64,000 bases of DNA. Source: Costus lasius. Lineage: Eukaryota; Streptophyta; Magnoliopsida; Zingiberales; Costaceae. Below the pieces are notes generated by a model. The model did no database searches, was not told where the DNA came from, and was given only the letters and a program-made list of their open reading frames with translations. Made by a program: the position numbers and the translations under genes. The stretch covers positions 73,428,596 to 73,492,595 of the forward strand of contig CM050454.1 of NCBI GenBank assembly GCA_027563935.2, given 5' to 3'. This document shows positions 1-11,155 of the stretch, piece after piece; the first letter of the stretch is position 1, and every line of letters starts with the position of its first letter.

Positions 1-350
1 AGGTGATCTAGGCTATGTCACTCATAAGTCCGTGTACTCAGGCGCATAACCATGTAAAATCACTGGTGGGGGGGGGGGGGGGGGTGGGGGGGGTGATCTT
101 AATTGTATTGCCCATGAGTTTTTGGGCTTGAGCGCATAGCTCTTAATTTATCATGCAAGGTATTTAGGCCATGCCATCCATGAGTCTTAAGTGTGTAGCT
201 ATTGATAATTGTGAAAGGCAATCTACCTTGTATCACCAAAAGTATATGGGCTTCGGTGTGTAGTCATTAATAATTATCATAAATGATTGAGGCTATGTCA
301 CCCATATGTCTATAGATTTGAGCATATAGTCATCGACAAACACAAAGATG
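1..350. repeat. Degenerate tandem repeat, about 60-70 bp units
   Basis: About five diverged units share the pattern 'gcc/gtc ayccatragt ... gggctt/actc ... gtgtag/gcatag ... aattatca'. A G-tract interrupts the array at 68-93 (17 G, one T, 8 G). The array lies just beyond the 3' side of a decayed - strand Tat-like integrase. Tat-clade gypsy elements often carry tandem repeats between pol and the 3' LTR, so I infer it belongs to that element. Unit borders are approximate. Confidence 0.45.
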
Positions 351-429
351 AGGATATTGAAAAGCTTTGCCCTTACAAAAAGTATTGCCTTAGCTGGTGA
401 TGTTCAATTACAAGGATTTTCATGACCTA

Positions 430-1620
430 CCAAGTTTTGTAGTTTGCAAGTTTTAGTTTAAGGACCTTGATCTTGTTAAGGTCCTTCCCAGCTGCATTTA
501 CCTTTCCTAACTAACTTGGCTCAATAATTGTAGTTAAATGAAGGGCTAAGTTTCTTTAGTAGATTGCCATCCTTAGTAAGAATGTTTCACTAGTCTCTTC
601 AACATTTAGTCCATGTGGGCCTCAAGTTTGCTATCCAAGTTGTTGGTAGTCCATGTGGGTCTCAAACATATGTTAGCTTAAAAGGAATTTCTCCTGGTAG
701 TCTTCTCACCAACCTTCTCCTTGAGTGCATTTAATGGAAACTTATTTGTGACTTATGTTAGAGCTTTTGCTTGATGATGAGCTGCAAATGTTACTTGATG
801 TTGTATGCCCAATCTTGAGAAATAGTCTTCTCAAACTTCCTATCAGTGAATTATGTGCCATTATGAGGGATAACAACTTTGGGAAACCCAAACTAATATA
901 TATGGGTTCTGATGCTGTTTAGGTTTTAGCCTTTCCTTGGTTGGTAGAATACTCCACCTCAACTAGGGTGTCCTTCCTCCTAAAGCAATTGACAATAAGG
1001 TTATTAGGAACACAATTTGGATCTATAAATTGTACAATTCTATCATCAAAATTAGGCCGAGTGACTTGAAATTTGTATGTGAACTTAATGGACATAGGCA
1101 TTGTAGGATTTTTGATTCTATCACTAGGATCTTTAAGATATATGATCTATTCTGATGTATAAAATAGGTGATTAAGTGTCAAAACCTTAACTTGTTAACT
1201 TGCAAAATGTTAACCTTAACTTTAAGTTATTTAAATAATTAAAATAATAATAATATATTTTTTTAAATTGCCTGCCTTGCATATGTCACTTGGCCAACAA
1301 TATTTAACATAATCAGTTACTCAACTTTGACTTTGCTAATGCCTCTATTGGTATTCTTGAAAGTACATTTTATCTCATAGTTGAAGTCACCGTAGTACAA
1401 ACATGTTGCTACTATTCTACTTACTTTTTTGTTTTCTAACATTTGTCTGACTTAATTTTTATTGAAGACAAACAAAATATACTTTGAAGTACATGATAGG
1501 ATCTTTTAATTCTACAATTTGATCCCATGGAGCATTCACTATTTTTAATAGAAAATCAAACTTGGTCGAGAAAGGACCTTACAAGTCAAGGCCATGTTAC
1601 TGGAAGGACCAAGTGATGTT
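430..1620 (-). pseudogene. Decayed Ty3/gypsy (Tat-like) integrase relic
   Basis: Read on the - strand, short recognisable pieces appear in integrase order. Near 1580-1610 there is HGLDL followed by a stop and GPFS (the WGLDLIGPF region). Near 925-965 there is VEYSTNQGKAKT (the VDYFTKWVEA core). Near 830-880 there is IPHNGT, stop, FTDRKF (the SDNGTQF catalytic Asp region). Near 670-690 there is PGEIPFKLTY (the GETPFxLxYG motif). Stops and frameshifts are frequent, and about 400 bp of unrelated DNA separates the first two motifs. It cannot encode a working protein. Tat assignment rests on the motif style and is tentative. Confidence 0.5.
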
Positions 1621-4131
1621 AAGTAGTGGAGAGGCGTATAGTTGATGCTTTGGGTTTTGTTTTGAAACATTGAGATCAGTTGCACTTGCGCACATAGTTC
1701 ATATGATACCACTTTAAGGTTGGCTAGAAAAATCCTTGTGGAGAATTCTATAAGAAATATTTTGCCTTTGATATTTGCACAAACTTTTATGTCTCATTTA
1801 TGACCTTTTTTGACTTGCTAAGTCAAAGATAACGTAGATATGACATTGAAATACAATGCTTGTACAATGTTAAATAGAAAGGAAAAAGTCTTATTCCAAT
1901 GTTGATACATGAATCTATGTGAGCCTAATTTCCCATATGGAACTTAAGGCTTAGCTTACTAGGTTAATTTTATACATGATATATAAGACTCTCCAAACGT
2001 TGAGGCTTAGATATTAGTAATGCCTAGCGTATTAATAAGTACTGAGAAAATATTTATTCCAAGAAGCTTGGTGAAGAAGTTCGCTAGTTATGTTATACCT
2101 TGATAAATTCATTTCGAGATGTAACATCTGTATTGCTATCATAAGTTTGAATAAATAAAACATGTTTATCTATAACATAAGACCATTAAGTTTATAATAA
2201 TTTTTCTTCAAGAGTTCACAGTAAACCTTTTACACCAGTAAAAGTTTATATAAATATATCAATAGTTTCACTTATATGTTTTAACATCAATCTAGAAGCT
2301 CAATTAAAATATCCTCTTGTCCTTGACTTGATTCCCTTAGTCCCAATCAATATTTGTAATATCAATAAATCTCAGTAATAGTTCTCCATAAGTCTCTTCC
2401 TAGAGAAAGAGTAGTCCTTTAAAACTAAAGGAGGGAAGATACCAAAAGGTATTCAAAAATTGATACATAAAATATGGAGCATAATAAAGCTAATATATCA
2501 ACAGCAAGATGAAGCTGGAGTAAAAGTATGTGCATCAATTGCTGTCCCTGTAACAATAACTAAGCATTGTGATTGAAGCTGTAAGTGGACTAAGGTTTTC
2601 AACGGAGGCCAGTTTTTCTAGTTTAGACCGGTCTGACATTGGTCTAAAACGGATCATGTGGCGGAGCAGTTTGTGAGTTTGTGAATGTGGAAGTTGGTGG
2701 ATAGATTGGAAGCGAGTGGAGTAAAGCTCCAGGCAGGCAAGCAAGCAAAGCTCAATGGGCAGAGTGAAGCTTAGCAGGCTGGTAGCTTGGCGGGCAAGAT
2801 GAAGGTCTGGCAAGTGGCTAGAGGAGGCAGGGCGAAGCTCCAAGATAGCCGGTGCATCTAGACCGGTCTTACCAAAATTGAGTGGAACTATAAACTAGAA
2901 ATTGGTTTAACTAGTTAACTGGACAAGACTGAGAATTGCACCGTAAACTATTTATAACTAGGTCAAGATATAAGAAGTATAAAGTAGAGTATTAAAACTT
3001 ATACTAAAACTAAATATCTAAAATTGAATATCAGAACGAGATATCAACATTGGAAACTATATAACATAAATTAACTATAAACCATATCTGTAACTATAAC
3101 TGTAATATGATATGAATTAGGAATTGAGCATGATATATAAGATAATAAGTGCTAAATATAGCAACTAGAAAGATACAAGACTATATGTACATGGATATGA
3201 CCACACTAATATAATATACTAATATAATATGTAGGACTATCATCCTAAACCTTGGCACCATGGAATCATCGCCCAAATATAGAGCAGTGAACCACACACT
3301 CTATGTGGTGATCACATGCACTATTGTATGTCATAAGTCTCAAATGCATGCTATAATAATCTAGGTCTCGTACCATCCATTACATGGGTAACCAATTCTA
3401 ATTCTCTTAGGAATTAACCATATGTGCTTCAATCAAGTATCATGTAAGGTATGACAATTACTATAATGTATATATTTATCATGCAGGTCACAAATGCATT
3501 AAACATATGATTGGAATAAACTATAAACACATCAGTGGACCAATCTTAATAAATTGTATGCGCATATAAAAGTGTTAAACCAGTAGACTATATACCCATC
3601 AAAAGGATGCCAAATTGATAAACTGTAAACACATTTAAGAGTGCCAAAATTTATACATTGTACACATCAGATGCCAAATTAATAAACTATAAATATAGGT
3701 CCTGTAAACTGGAAGAAAATTTATAGAAAGCTATAGAAGCTGGTTTGTGGTCTTATCTTTTAAGATGTTCTTTACTTTGATTTTAAGTGTCTAATCATCA
3801 ATTGGGTCAAACAAGTAGAGCAATTAATCTGCATAGTATGTTTAAATGTAAACACGATCAATTCGAGGCCAAGCCGAAATCTAGATAGAACTTGATCTGA
3901 CCATCAAGGAGTTCTCCTGAATCAGAACAAAAACACAAAAATACACTGCACTAGCTAAGATCACACTAAACCGGCCAGATTACACTAATGTATGAATATA
4001 AAATTTGAAAGTAGATTAATTGGAACAGTTTATGCTTTTGTTCTGTTTATATCAAGCTAAAATTATGATCCCCTCATTTCTTACATTTATCAGCTTTCTC
4101 AGTTTAACTATCCCATTATGATATCTTGTAG
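1621..4131. other. AT-rich DNA without recognisable gene
   Basis: No ORF here has recognisable similarity. A slightly GC-richer patch at about 2570-2870 carries accggtct-type words like those at 5570-5800. I searched for the missing N-terminal exons of the DUF866 gene (first CxxC pair, LVQK end) and did not find them. Confidence 0.5.
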
Positions 4132-7100
4132 TGTAAGCTTTGTGGAAGAGATGGAACAATCTTGATGGTCCCTGGACATGGTGAACCATTGACTCTTGAA
4201 CGTAGTCATGCTGGGACGACTTCGATGCTGATGGTCTTTGACTGTAGGGGCTTTGAACCTGTTGACTTTTCTTTTGGAAATGGATGGAAAGCCGAATCTG
4301 TGAGTTAACCATGGTCATTATTCTACTGCAAAATTTGTTTTCAAGAAATCCTAATTTCACTAATTATGTGATCAATGGTTTCTTTGTTTGCTTCTTCATC
4401 ATGTTTTTGCTTTGTAGCTTTGAAATGGGCATTTGATGGGTTCTAGCTAGTGTAAATTCATTAGCAGTCTTGGTGGGACAATTCATGCAGGTTCAGATAG
4501 CTGAAAATATTTCTAGCATCTTAACGTGTAAAATGAACCATTATATTTCTAACAATTTATTGATTCACAATAGGGCAATCTTGTAAGTTTCTGGTAGATT
4601 TTATTACATCTCTTATTAAATGGATTATCAATTGTTCTGCAAATTTATATTTTTCTTCTTAACACAGTCACTTTGATTATTATCTCTTACCATTTGTATT
4701 TTATAATTTGCAAAGGTCACTAGTTGAATATAGTCTAGTGTAGTTTTACATTTGGTACATGTTCCTATGGACTCTAGAAAGTATCCAACTTATAATTGAT
4801 TATACGTACACATGGAAATAGATTGTTAGTCCAAATAATGTTGTCGCTTGGTTCCTATTTGTGTTGAGAAGTCATTTGCAAATCCTTTGTCAAACTTGTA
4901 TTTAACTTGTTATTCTTTAGAGAAAACAGTAGTGCAAAATCCCATATAACTGAACTGTCGCCTCGTATATGCACAGTGACTCACTTCTTTCTCTTGAAAT
5001 GAATTCTTGTTGATTCTAAACCACAGTATACAGCATTGTTGGCCATCCTGGAGATCTTCTGGGAAAAATATCAATATAGCTTTAAACCATTTTTGAGATG
5101 ACTGCATTATTAAAAGGTGGATTTGTCCTGCTCCTTATTCCTAGCTTCATCACTGCTCTCTAATATCGAATGACAAAAATATTAAATGGCTTCATTTTCA
5201 GCAAACTGATGAAATGTTTTGACATGCTTTCAAGTAGGAAAAAAAATAGACAGGAAAAAAAAAACACAGGAAACTGCTTAACATTGTGACTGGCCATGTA
5301 AGCATAATATTTTTATTCTCTTTTTCCGTCATTGGATATGTTTTTTTTGTCTTTGTTTCAATTGATATGTTTTGGTATTTCTATAGGAATAAGTTAGCTG
5401 CAAGATTGCTAGCCATCTTTTGATTGATATTTCGCTAGTTCTTATGCATGTCAAAAGAAACTCATTCCATAGTGAGATTACTTTAGCAAAGGCCCCTTCT
5501 AGTCATTTCCTTGAAATTGCTTGGTTCATGATTTTGACTAGTGGTTGGTGCCAGTAAGTTAGTCTTTGGACTAGTGTTTTCAAAACCGGTCTGAAACCGG
5601 CCAGTACGACCCGTTTGTACTGATCCAGTGGAGGACCGGTCGACGGAGCACGGACGGAGCATGGACGACGGGCGGAAGTTGCACAAGTATGCTGGTACCG
5701 TACTGGTACTACACCAGTCCATGCTGCCGTTGCTGCTGCCTGCTGCCGTCACAATACTGTACTGGTACTACATCGGTCCGGTGGCTCACTGGACCAGCTT
5801 ATTAAACCTTGCGATGGACATAACTAGCATGCATTGATACATTGATTATACCAACACATAATACAGTTTGTCCAACTAAATTAATATTGGATTGAGTTTT
5901 TAGACTAAATTTCTTCTTAGTATGGCCAGTCCAACTTAGTTCATATCAGACTAAGTTTTTTGGCTAAATTTCTTCTTCATTTGATCCTGTTGTTCCAATA
6001 AACCTAAAGAACAAAGTTGACCAATTTTAAAGGGTTCGAGTTTAAATAAATTGAAAATTTAGTTATATATAATGAATAGCATAACTTTTAGATGTAGTTG
6101 GTCGAATAATTTACAACCTTAGATGAAATTCATGGCTTGTGATTTCTTACCTTAGCAAGAAGGCTTAATTGGCTTTGATTTTGAACTTTGCCCATCCTTC
6201 TAATTTGATCTCACATGTCATAAAACTCTAAAAAAAAATAAAAATCATTACTCTAATATATTTGATTAAAATTCGAAAGAAATTAATCATAAATTGTTGT
6301 TGAATGTATTTTTATTCTCCTTAAAAAGAAATCAAATCAGTTAGCTAGTTGGCTTGTTGGCTATATAATCACGGAAATTCATAAGCTACATGAGCAATTT
6401 GGAGACTGGAGGGAGACTTTGCTACAACGTGAATTGTAGCTTTGACTAAGTGAATTAAGATATGGGAATGCATGATAGCAACTGGAATTCAATGGAGCGA
6501 AAGGTAGAGTAATTGGTTGAAATTGTAATTCTTGACCAAATTAAATGTGACGAGTTGCCAAAAGGCTAATAATAACCACTAAACAAAAAGTCAGTTGAAT
6601 ATCAGAACCCACTAAACAAAAATCTTTAAAATTATAACGCGAATTTGAAACACTTATTATATTTCAATACCAATTCAATATAACTATTTTTGACCCTACA
6701 ATTGTAATGTGATATTTTTACCTTTCTAAATGAATCTTTTGGTAGTTTTTGAACTAGCCCTACTTCAATTTCTCCCACAGTCTTAAACCTGAAAATGATT
6801 AAATTAATCAACATTATGATATGTACATAAATTAAAACTAAAAATACAAAAAAATTAATTATAAAATATTACTATGCTAATAAGCGCTTATCTGCTAAAG
6901 CCACCTGGTGGGAGTTTCTACTACATGAAGATATGATGATTATTTGAATGTATTATTGGTTGTATGCAACTTAAGTGTATTTCATAGTTTTGGAGTGCCC
7001 ACACTTACAAGTCTTCTCAATATATATGATACTAGTATATTAAAGTTTACATGCTTATTAAATTCGAATGAGTGATGCTCTCATATGGGTTAAATACTAA

Positions 7101-10100
7101 CTAGCACTAGGACAAACATCGGTTATGTGATTGACTATAAATACATATTTAAAGCTCCTGAACTGTTCTATTCTCTAACTCTAATGGTAGAGAAGAACTC
7201 CTGGTTGTAGATTCATTATGATATTGAGTTGAAACATCCCTTACTCCTAGAATATCACTTATCTATTATAATATATATAAAAAAATTATTATACTCATCA
7301 TGATAGGACTTGCCTATGCATCACACATAAGTGATGTCAAAGTCCTTACATTGATCTTTTATGCTTTTTTATCCATGTGTGGCATTCCTTTACTTTAGAA
7401 CAAGATGCTACATGACGATATGGTATAGGCAACTGAATTCTAGGTTTGATTTTTAGTTATTGGAGATTATGATATGATAATATATTTCACGACAGGAGGA
7501 ATTTAGTTGAAGAATAATTATTTTAAAATTGCCTGACTAATAAGTATGATGCGTTCAAGTCTTCTTATTTGCTTGTGAGGGCAAGGCTCTAAGGTTTTCG
7601 ATATTAGTTAAGCTTGATTTAGTAGCTTTTTAACTGAACCTAAATAAGCTACTAATGTCATGACATTCACTACTAGAGCTACATGGTTTCAATGTATTTA
7701 TGCATACTCAAGGTTTAAGATACTAATCCATATCATTAAATCAAGGTTGTTCCACAAACTGAAGTAGATTCCTCTATACTTTTGGTACTGCTGCCACTTA
7801 TACTACTAGCCTCAAATTGTGGTTGTTCTACAAACTACATAGACATTGATTGAGGGTTCATTGTACTGAGCCCTTGAAGATTGAATAGCAGCCTCTATCT
7901 CAATATCCTCCGTAGCTTCATCTCCATGCCCTTAGTATAAACTAAATGTTATAGGGTCCACTACGTGTTGATTGTTTTCCTTATCCTCCTCAATGATGCA
8001 TTACTTTTTAATACAAAATGATTTGAGATTCTTTTGTATTGCTTTGTGAATATAGGTAGGTACCTTTTTGCATTTGAAAACATTGGGTATCCGATTATAA
8101 GGTATTGCTTAATGATGGTTGCACCTCCACTTTTGAAGTGGATGCATTGCCAATAATGATTTTCTAGCATTTTTCGTGTATGATGCCAAGCTAAATCGAC
8201 ATTTTGGCTTTTAGGAGCCATGTAATGCTAATAAAAAATATTTTGAGAAAAATATTTTAAGAAAATAATGATTGAAGTGAGAAGTGTGTGGTTTCTTTTG
8301 TTTTCTCCAATTCTAGTGCTGGCGTATGATAAAGTTTTTTCGAATTTTTTACTCATGTTTCGACTGATTATTTTTATTTTTGTTTGTTTTACTATCATGG
8401 TGTTTGGCTGCACTATGAGTTTTGGTTTTTCTCCAATCATGGTGCTAGTTTCACAATTTTGATTTTATTTTATTTCCAATCTAGGTACTGACTGCACCTT
8501 GATTTTTATTTTTTTTCCAATCATGGTGCTAGAAGCACCATTTTGATTTGATTTTTATTTTTTTCCAATTAGGGTGCTAGCTGTACCATGAATTATAGTT
8601 TTTTCCAATCATGGTGCTAGCCGCAACATTTTGATTTTATTTTATTTCCAATCAAGGTGTCTGATTTTTTTTTTTCAATCATGGTGCTAGATGCACTATT
8701 TTTTTTATGCGTACTGTACCAGTAGAACCTATAGCTTTACCGACTAATTCAATTTGTCTATGGTCAGTACTAGTTGATACCAACCAGTTTTCAAGTGTTT
8801 CATATGTAAGCTCAATTTTCCACTCAGTCTGTATTTTGGTCCATGCTCAAACTGATTTTTGAATCCTTGTGCATACTTGCACTTTGAGTATAGACCAATT
8901 TTAAATGCCTTAATGCATAAACCGGTTCTTCCTCTTGTTCATGTATCGATCCATGTTTGGACCAGTTTTTTAATCCTAGTGCATACTTGTATTTTGGCTT
9001 ATTGTATGAATTGCTGATATTGGTCATATGCACTTTTATTATTGCCCTAAAAATATGTCATTCAACTAACCATGTAGAAGCCGATTGAACATCTTTCTCA
9101 AAGGCAAAGAAACCTTGAAGTCTAATGGTCACCTTTGTCTCTTTGCTTTGGTATTGACCATAGGTGGTGGACTTTAGATTGTGTTTGTCGAAGTCTTCGT
9201 ATTTCTTTGCTACATGTTACTTTTAAATGTAAAAGGATTTTAGATCGTTGCTGATTACTTGGCAAATCTTTTGGGATACTTTTGGACATTCTAAGACGTT
9301 TTGAAAATTGCCAACGAGATTTTATTTAACCCGAGTGATGCCTCTACTTTATATATATTAAATTCAATGGATACGTTGTTAATGGTGGCAATTCTCTAAT
9401 AATTTTCATGCATGATGTTATAAAATAGTAACATTGTTTCTTTTTGATGCCATAGAATATTGATTAAGGAATTAAATGAGTGAAAAAAAAATGAGAGATT
9501 TTTAAGAATTTGATAGAGATAAGAGTGGTGGTGTTTGTGCCCTAAAGACTAATTTTATGGTCTAGTTGAACTATGTTTACACATTATATTTTATATGATG
9601 AGGTATTATTGTTATTATGTTCTTGCTATGCCTGTTTATCGTATGGGGTTGCATAATGATGCCTTCTGGCTCTACCCATTCTTGATGTTTTGTTCTCAAT
9701 CGAGAACCTCGAGAACCTGGATAGGGGATAACTATGCTCATGTGAGACTAATATGTCTCTGGTTAATGTGAGACACTAATGCGAGTACATTGCATTAGGT
9801 AGATGTATTGGACTTACATGCTATAATGGTTGACTTGGATGTCACAAGTTAGCCTTTTAAGTGACAAAGGATGTTTTAATCCTTAGACATGAGGTCATTA
9901 ATACTTCTGTATAATGAGTAGTGTACTTTGATTCAGTCAAGGAGCTAATCTGAATATGAGTGGGCAAAAGAATTATATTGTATAAAAGGCTTTGCCACTT
10001 ATTAGAGGATGCCAATTTGGAATACACTTCTTATGTCTTGGGTAAAAGTGATATATGTCATATTGCTTGTGATGATCTTTCTAATAGTTATTATTACTAA

Positions 10101-10857
10101 TGTCATATGGACCCTATAGGGTCACCAATGGCAAGATTCTTAGTTGTCGTTGTTGGTATTGATGGGCAAGAATTGATACCATATGTATAAACCAAGTAAA
10201 AGTTGGTAGCAACCTATGCCAACATGGAACACACGATGACTAGTATGCCTATGGTCCATGTACTAGAGCAATACAGTCAGCTATATTACAAATGTGCTTT
10301 TTAAAGCCATGTCTAGTTTGGAATCGCAAAGGTATACAATTGCCATCTATTAAAGTGAGAGACTATATAGCTTTGCTATATCATCTTATATTGTCAAGAA
10401 ATAAACAATCATTTGAGCTTTGAAATTTGATGATATCAACTTCTCTTGTACCTAGAATTTTGGAGTTTCTTCTTATGTGTTTATTCCCTTCGTGTTTAGT
10501 TTTAGGACAACATATTTTTGGAGTATGAATTTCTGAACTTCACTAATGATGCTAATCATATCCTCTAGAGTGGTGGTACAACCTTTGAGATCGATTTTTC
10601 TGAAGGTGACTTTGCGGATTATGATGAGAAGGGGGAATGCCCAGTTGGTATAAGCAATCTCCAAGCATCTTTTCGGGTGGTAAGCTTAAAATGAATGTAA
10701 ATGCATGTATCCTAGGTTAATCATCGATATATTATAATTCCTATTAGTTCGTGGTTAAGCAAAAGTACGGGTAATGTTTTACTATGCTTAGGCAATTCAT
10801 TTGATAATTTTTCAGGTAAAGAGGCAAGTGCGTGGAGGCAAGACGACCTTTGTTTGA
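4132..10857 (+). CDS. DUF866/UPF0587 CXXC zinc-binding protein, C-terminal part (three exons, partial)
   Basis: Three exons join in frame: 4132-4299 (56 codons), 10569-10679 (37 codons) and 10816-10857 (13 codons plus TGA). Splice sites are cttgtag before exon 1, gtgagt after it, ctctag before exon 2, gtaagc after it, and a T-rich ttttcag before exon 3. Every junction is phase 0. Exon 1 opens with CKLCGRDG, the second CxxC zinc pair of the family, and contains the hallmark FDCRGFEPVDFSFG. Exon 2 has the acidic DYDEKGECPVGISNL segment typical of the C-terminus. The family is small (about 160-170 residues); roughly 60 N-terminal residues, including the first CxxC pair, are missing and probably lie upstream of the window. 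The proteins are eukaryotic, presumed zinc-binding and of poorly defined function. The joined part has no stop or frameshift, so I read it as a live gene with a TE-filled intron at 4300-10568. If the last intron is not spliced, the frame stops at 10694 instead. Confidence 0.85.
5570..5800. repeat. GC-rich patch with ggtac/accggt repeats inside the large intron
   Basis: Words such as gtactggtactaca occur twice (about 5698 and 5758), mixed with accggt and ggaccggtcgac, in an otherwise AT-rich intron. It looks like a fragment of a dispersed repeat. I cannot name the family. ORFs across it are not convincing. Confidence 0.3.
7961..8221 (-). pseudogene. hAT transposase N-terminal (BED zinc finger) relic
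   Basis: An 86-codon - strand frame starts MAPKSQNVDLAWHH and continues with YWQCIHF and GGATIIKQYL. This matches the layout of the BED-type finger at the start of plant hAT transposases (aromatic, C-x2-C, GGATRIKxHL). The second finger cysteine is Phe here and the His position is lost, so the finger is broken. No downstream hATC dimerisation domain is seen. It sits inside the large intron of the DUF866 gene on the opposite strand. Confidence 0.5.
8285..8705 (+). repeat. Minisatellite, about 40-48 bp units, 8-9 copies
   Basis: Each unit contains ccaatcatggtgctag, then a tgcacca-like word, then a T-rich stretch (ttttgattttattttattt). Unit starts are near 8296, 8385, 8433, 8479, 8519, 8566, 8607, 8648 and 8678. 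Units are imperfect, so the array is not recent. The open frames across it on both strands are by-products of the T-rich composition. Confidence 0.7.
9532..10450 (+). repeat. Old copia-type LTR relic inside the intron
   Basis: The start tgtttgtgccctaaagac matches the start of the copia LTR at 62952 (tgtttatgccctaggac). Further shared points follow in the same order: tattattgttattatg against cattgtcgttgttatg, and ccctatagggtcac near 10108-10125, the mirror of gcgaccctataggttcc in the - strand copies. No internal region is attached. The right border is uncertain. Confidence 0.5.
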
Positions 10858-10868
10858 CTGTTATCATC

Positions 10869-10874
10869 AATAAA
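10869..10874 (+). promoter_or_regulatory. Possible poly(A) signal of the DUF866 gene
   Basis: An AATAAA hexamer lies 12 bp after the TGA at 10855-10857. It is early for a plant 3' UTR, so the true cleavage site may be further on. The rest up to 11150 holds no recognisable gene. Confidence 0.3.
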
Positions 10875-11155
10875 TGCAAGATCCTCAAAGTAGGCATCTT
10901 TTGCTTCCAGCCATGATTGCGGTGCTGACTTTTCTCATCAATTTGGTGTTCTTTTCCTCGTATATGCTGTTTTGATTTTTGTTTTATTGGGTCCTCGTAT
11001 TAATCGGACTACTGTCTTTTATACAAATGCATGTGCAGTTGAAAGACCTATTTTCACTAGGAGTTCACTTGAGTCTGGTTGCTAAGGAACCGATTGATTG
11101 ATATTGCATGGGCATTACATCATGCGATTAATTGCACTCTATGCACTATATTATC

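Noticed and set aside
4465..4560. Alternative next exon of the DUF866 gene after a tagcag at about 4469
   Set aside because: It needs a frameshift and shows only weak resemblance, while 10569-10679 joins in phase with a clear family C-terminus.
4910..5107. 65-codon - strand frame and a + strand reading with a hydrophobic stretch
   Set aside because: No family resemblance, stops in the + reading, and it lies inside the intron.
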